This document shows, piece after piece, positions 41,859 to 42,052 of a DNA stretch of 42,052 nt. The notes beneath the pieces were generated by a model that did not search any database, was not told the origin of the DNA, and saw only the letters and a program-made list of their open reading frames with translations. The first letter of the stretch is position 1, and each line of letters begins with the position of its first letter. The stretch is from an uncultured Clostridium sp. (lineage in GTDB: Bacteria > Bacillota > Clostridia > TANB77 > CAG-508): assembly GCA_948468045.1 (NCBI GenBank), contig CAOKGO010000015.1:1-42052 (forward strand). The letters run 5' to 3'. The position numbers were made by a program, and so were the translations under genes.

Positions 41859-41935
41859 TAAGTTTGCATAATCACTTATTACCCGACAAATACTCTTCAG
41901 GTATTCTACCCCAACTATTGACAATGAACCACTAT

Positions 41936-41967
41936 AAAAATGAGGTCTTAGGATACCCTAAAACCTC
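41936..41967 (-). terminator. Terminator of tRNA-Gln
   Basis: GAGGTTTTAGG / CCTAAGACCTC with GTAT loop, followed by ATTTTT on the minus strand, seven bases after the CCA end. Confidence 0.9.
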
Positions 41968-41973
41968 TATTTT

Positions 41974-42048
41974 TGGCTGGGCTGGCTAGATTCGAACTAG
42001 CGCATGCCAGAGTCAAAGTCTGGTGCCTTACCGCTTGGCTACAGCCCA
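41974..42048 (-). tRNA. trnQ: tRNA-Gln (anticodon TTG)
   Basis: 75 bases with encoded CCA. Acceptor TGGGCTG pairs with CAGCCCA. D arm AGCCAAGCGGTAAGGCA, anticodon stem CCAGA/TCTGG with loop CTTTGAC giving anticodon TTG, T arm GCTAG/CTAGC with TTCGAAT. Discriminator base G. Standard bacterial glutamine tRNA. Confidence 0.96.
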
Positions 42049-42052
42049 ATAT

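Overview
The window is about 42 kb of very AT-rich DNA. Strong Shine-Dalgarno sites, TTGACA/TATAAT promoters, U-tract terminators and the gene content (RNase Y, L32, DUF1540, TIGR04086, BceRS-type two-component system, TasA-like proteins) point to an uncultured low-GC Clostridia-type Firmicute, probably from a gut community. I could not confirm the species.

Layout. 1-9.7 kb is chromosomal housekeeping: a tandem array of structured repeats, rny, rpmF, DUF5662, asnB, NUDIX, a DUF218 protein, two small secreted or membrane proteins, smpB, a MITE and fba. 9.9-30.4 kb is an accessory region built into one gene. A 1-Cys (Prx6-type) peroxiredoxin gene is cut into three pieces (30337-30186, 19603-19500, 10617-10150). 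Joined at the short repeats they share, the pieces give one uninterrupted 234-residue frame. Three serine-recombinase elements separate them. Element C (10.6-19.5 kb) carries an Abi_2/AbiF HEPN gene with a structured RNA in front, and an operon resembling the phpF/phpH/phpG genes of phosphinothricin biosynthesis plus a DHH pyrophosphatase-like gene. Elements A (19.6-24.6 kb) and B (24.6-30.2 kb) are related, in tandem, and share a 13-bp core with the peroxiredoxin active-site codons. A carries an Fst-like type I toxin-antitoxin and a nuclease-like protein. B carries a RelE/ParE pair and a GNAT-CYTH-NUDIX cassette. 30.5-42 kb is chromosome again: a two-component system, an HD-secD-secF operon, a TasA-like operon, a secreted Ig-like protein, a TIGR04086 membrane protein, a pilin-anchored FGE/C-type-lectin protein that looks like a diversity-generating-retroelement target, and tRNA-Gln.

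Main observation. Five genes (element B recombinase, HD protein, two TasA-like proteins, TIGR04086 protein) look frameshifted at seven places. At all seven, the codon at the break is CGG. Skipping its C and reading the following GGA or GGT as glycine restores the full family-length protein. Reading by eye I found no CGG codon used normally for arginine in any other gene here, although CGG is common out of frame (for example TTC GGT). In-window paralogues (TasA-like protein A; recombinase A) have glycine at the matching position. This suggests CGG is an unassigned codon at which ribosomes shift +1, or that CGGN is read as a four-base glycine codon. Sequencing error or true pseudogenes must be excluded.

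Other structure: a dispersed three-hairpin element whose stems covary between copies while its linkers stay conserved, an 8-codon leader peptide ahead of both related recombinase operons that differs only at synonymous sites, and families of GGGACAGG-containing inverted repeats acting as terminators.
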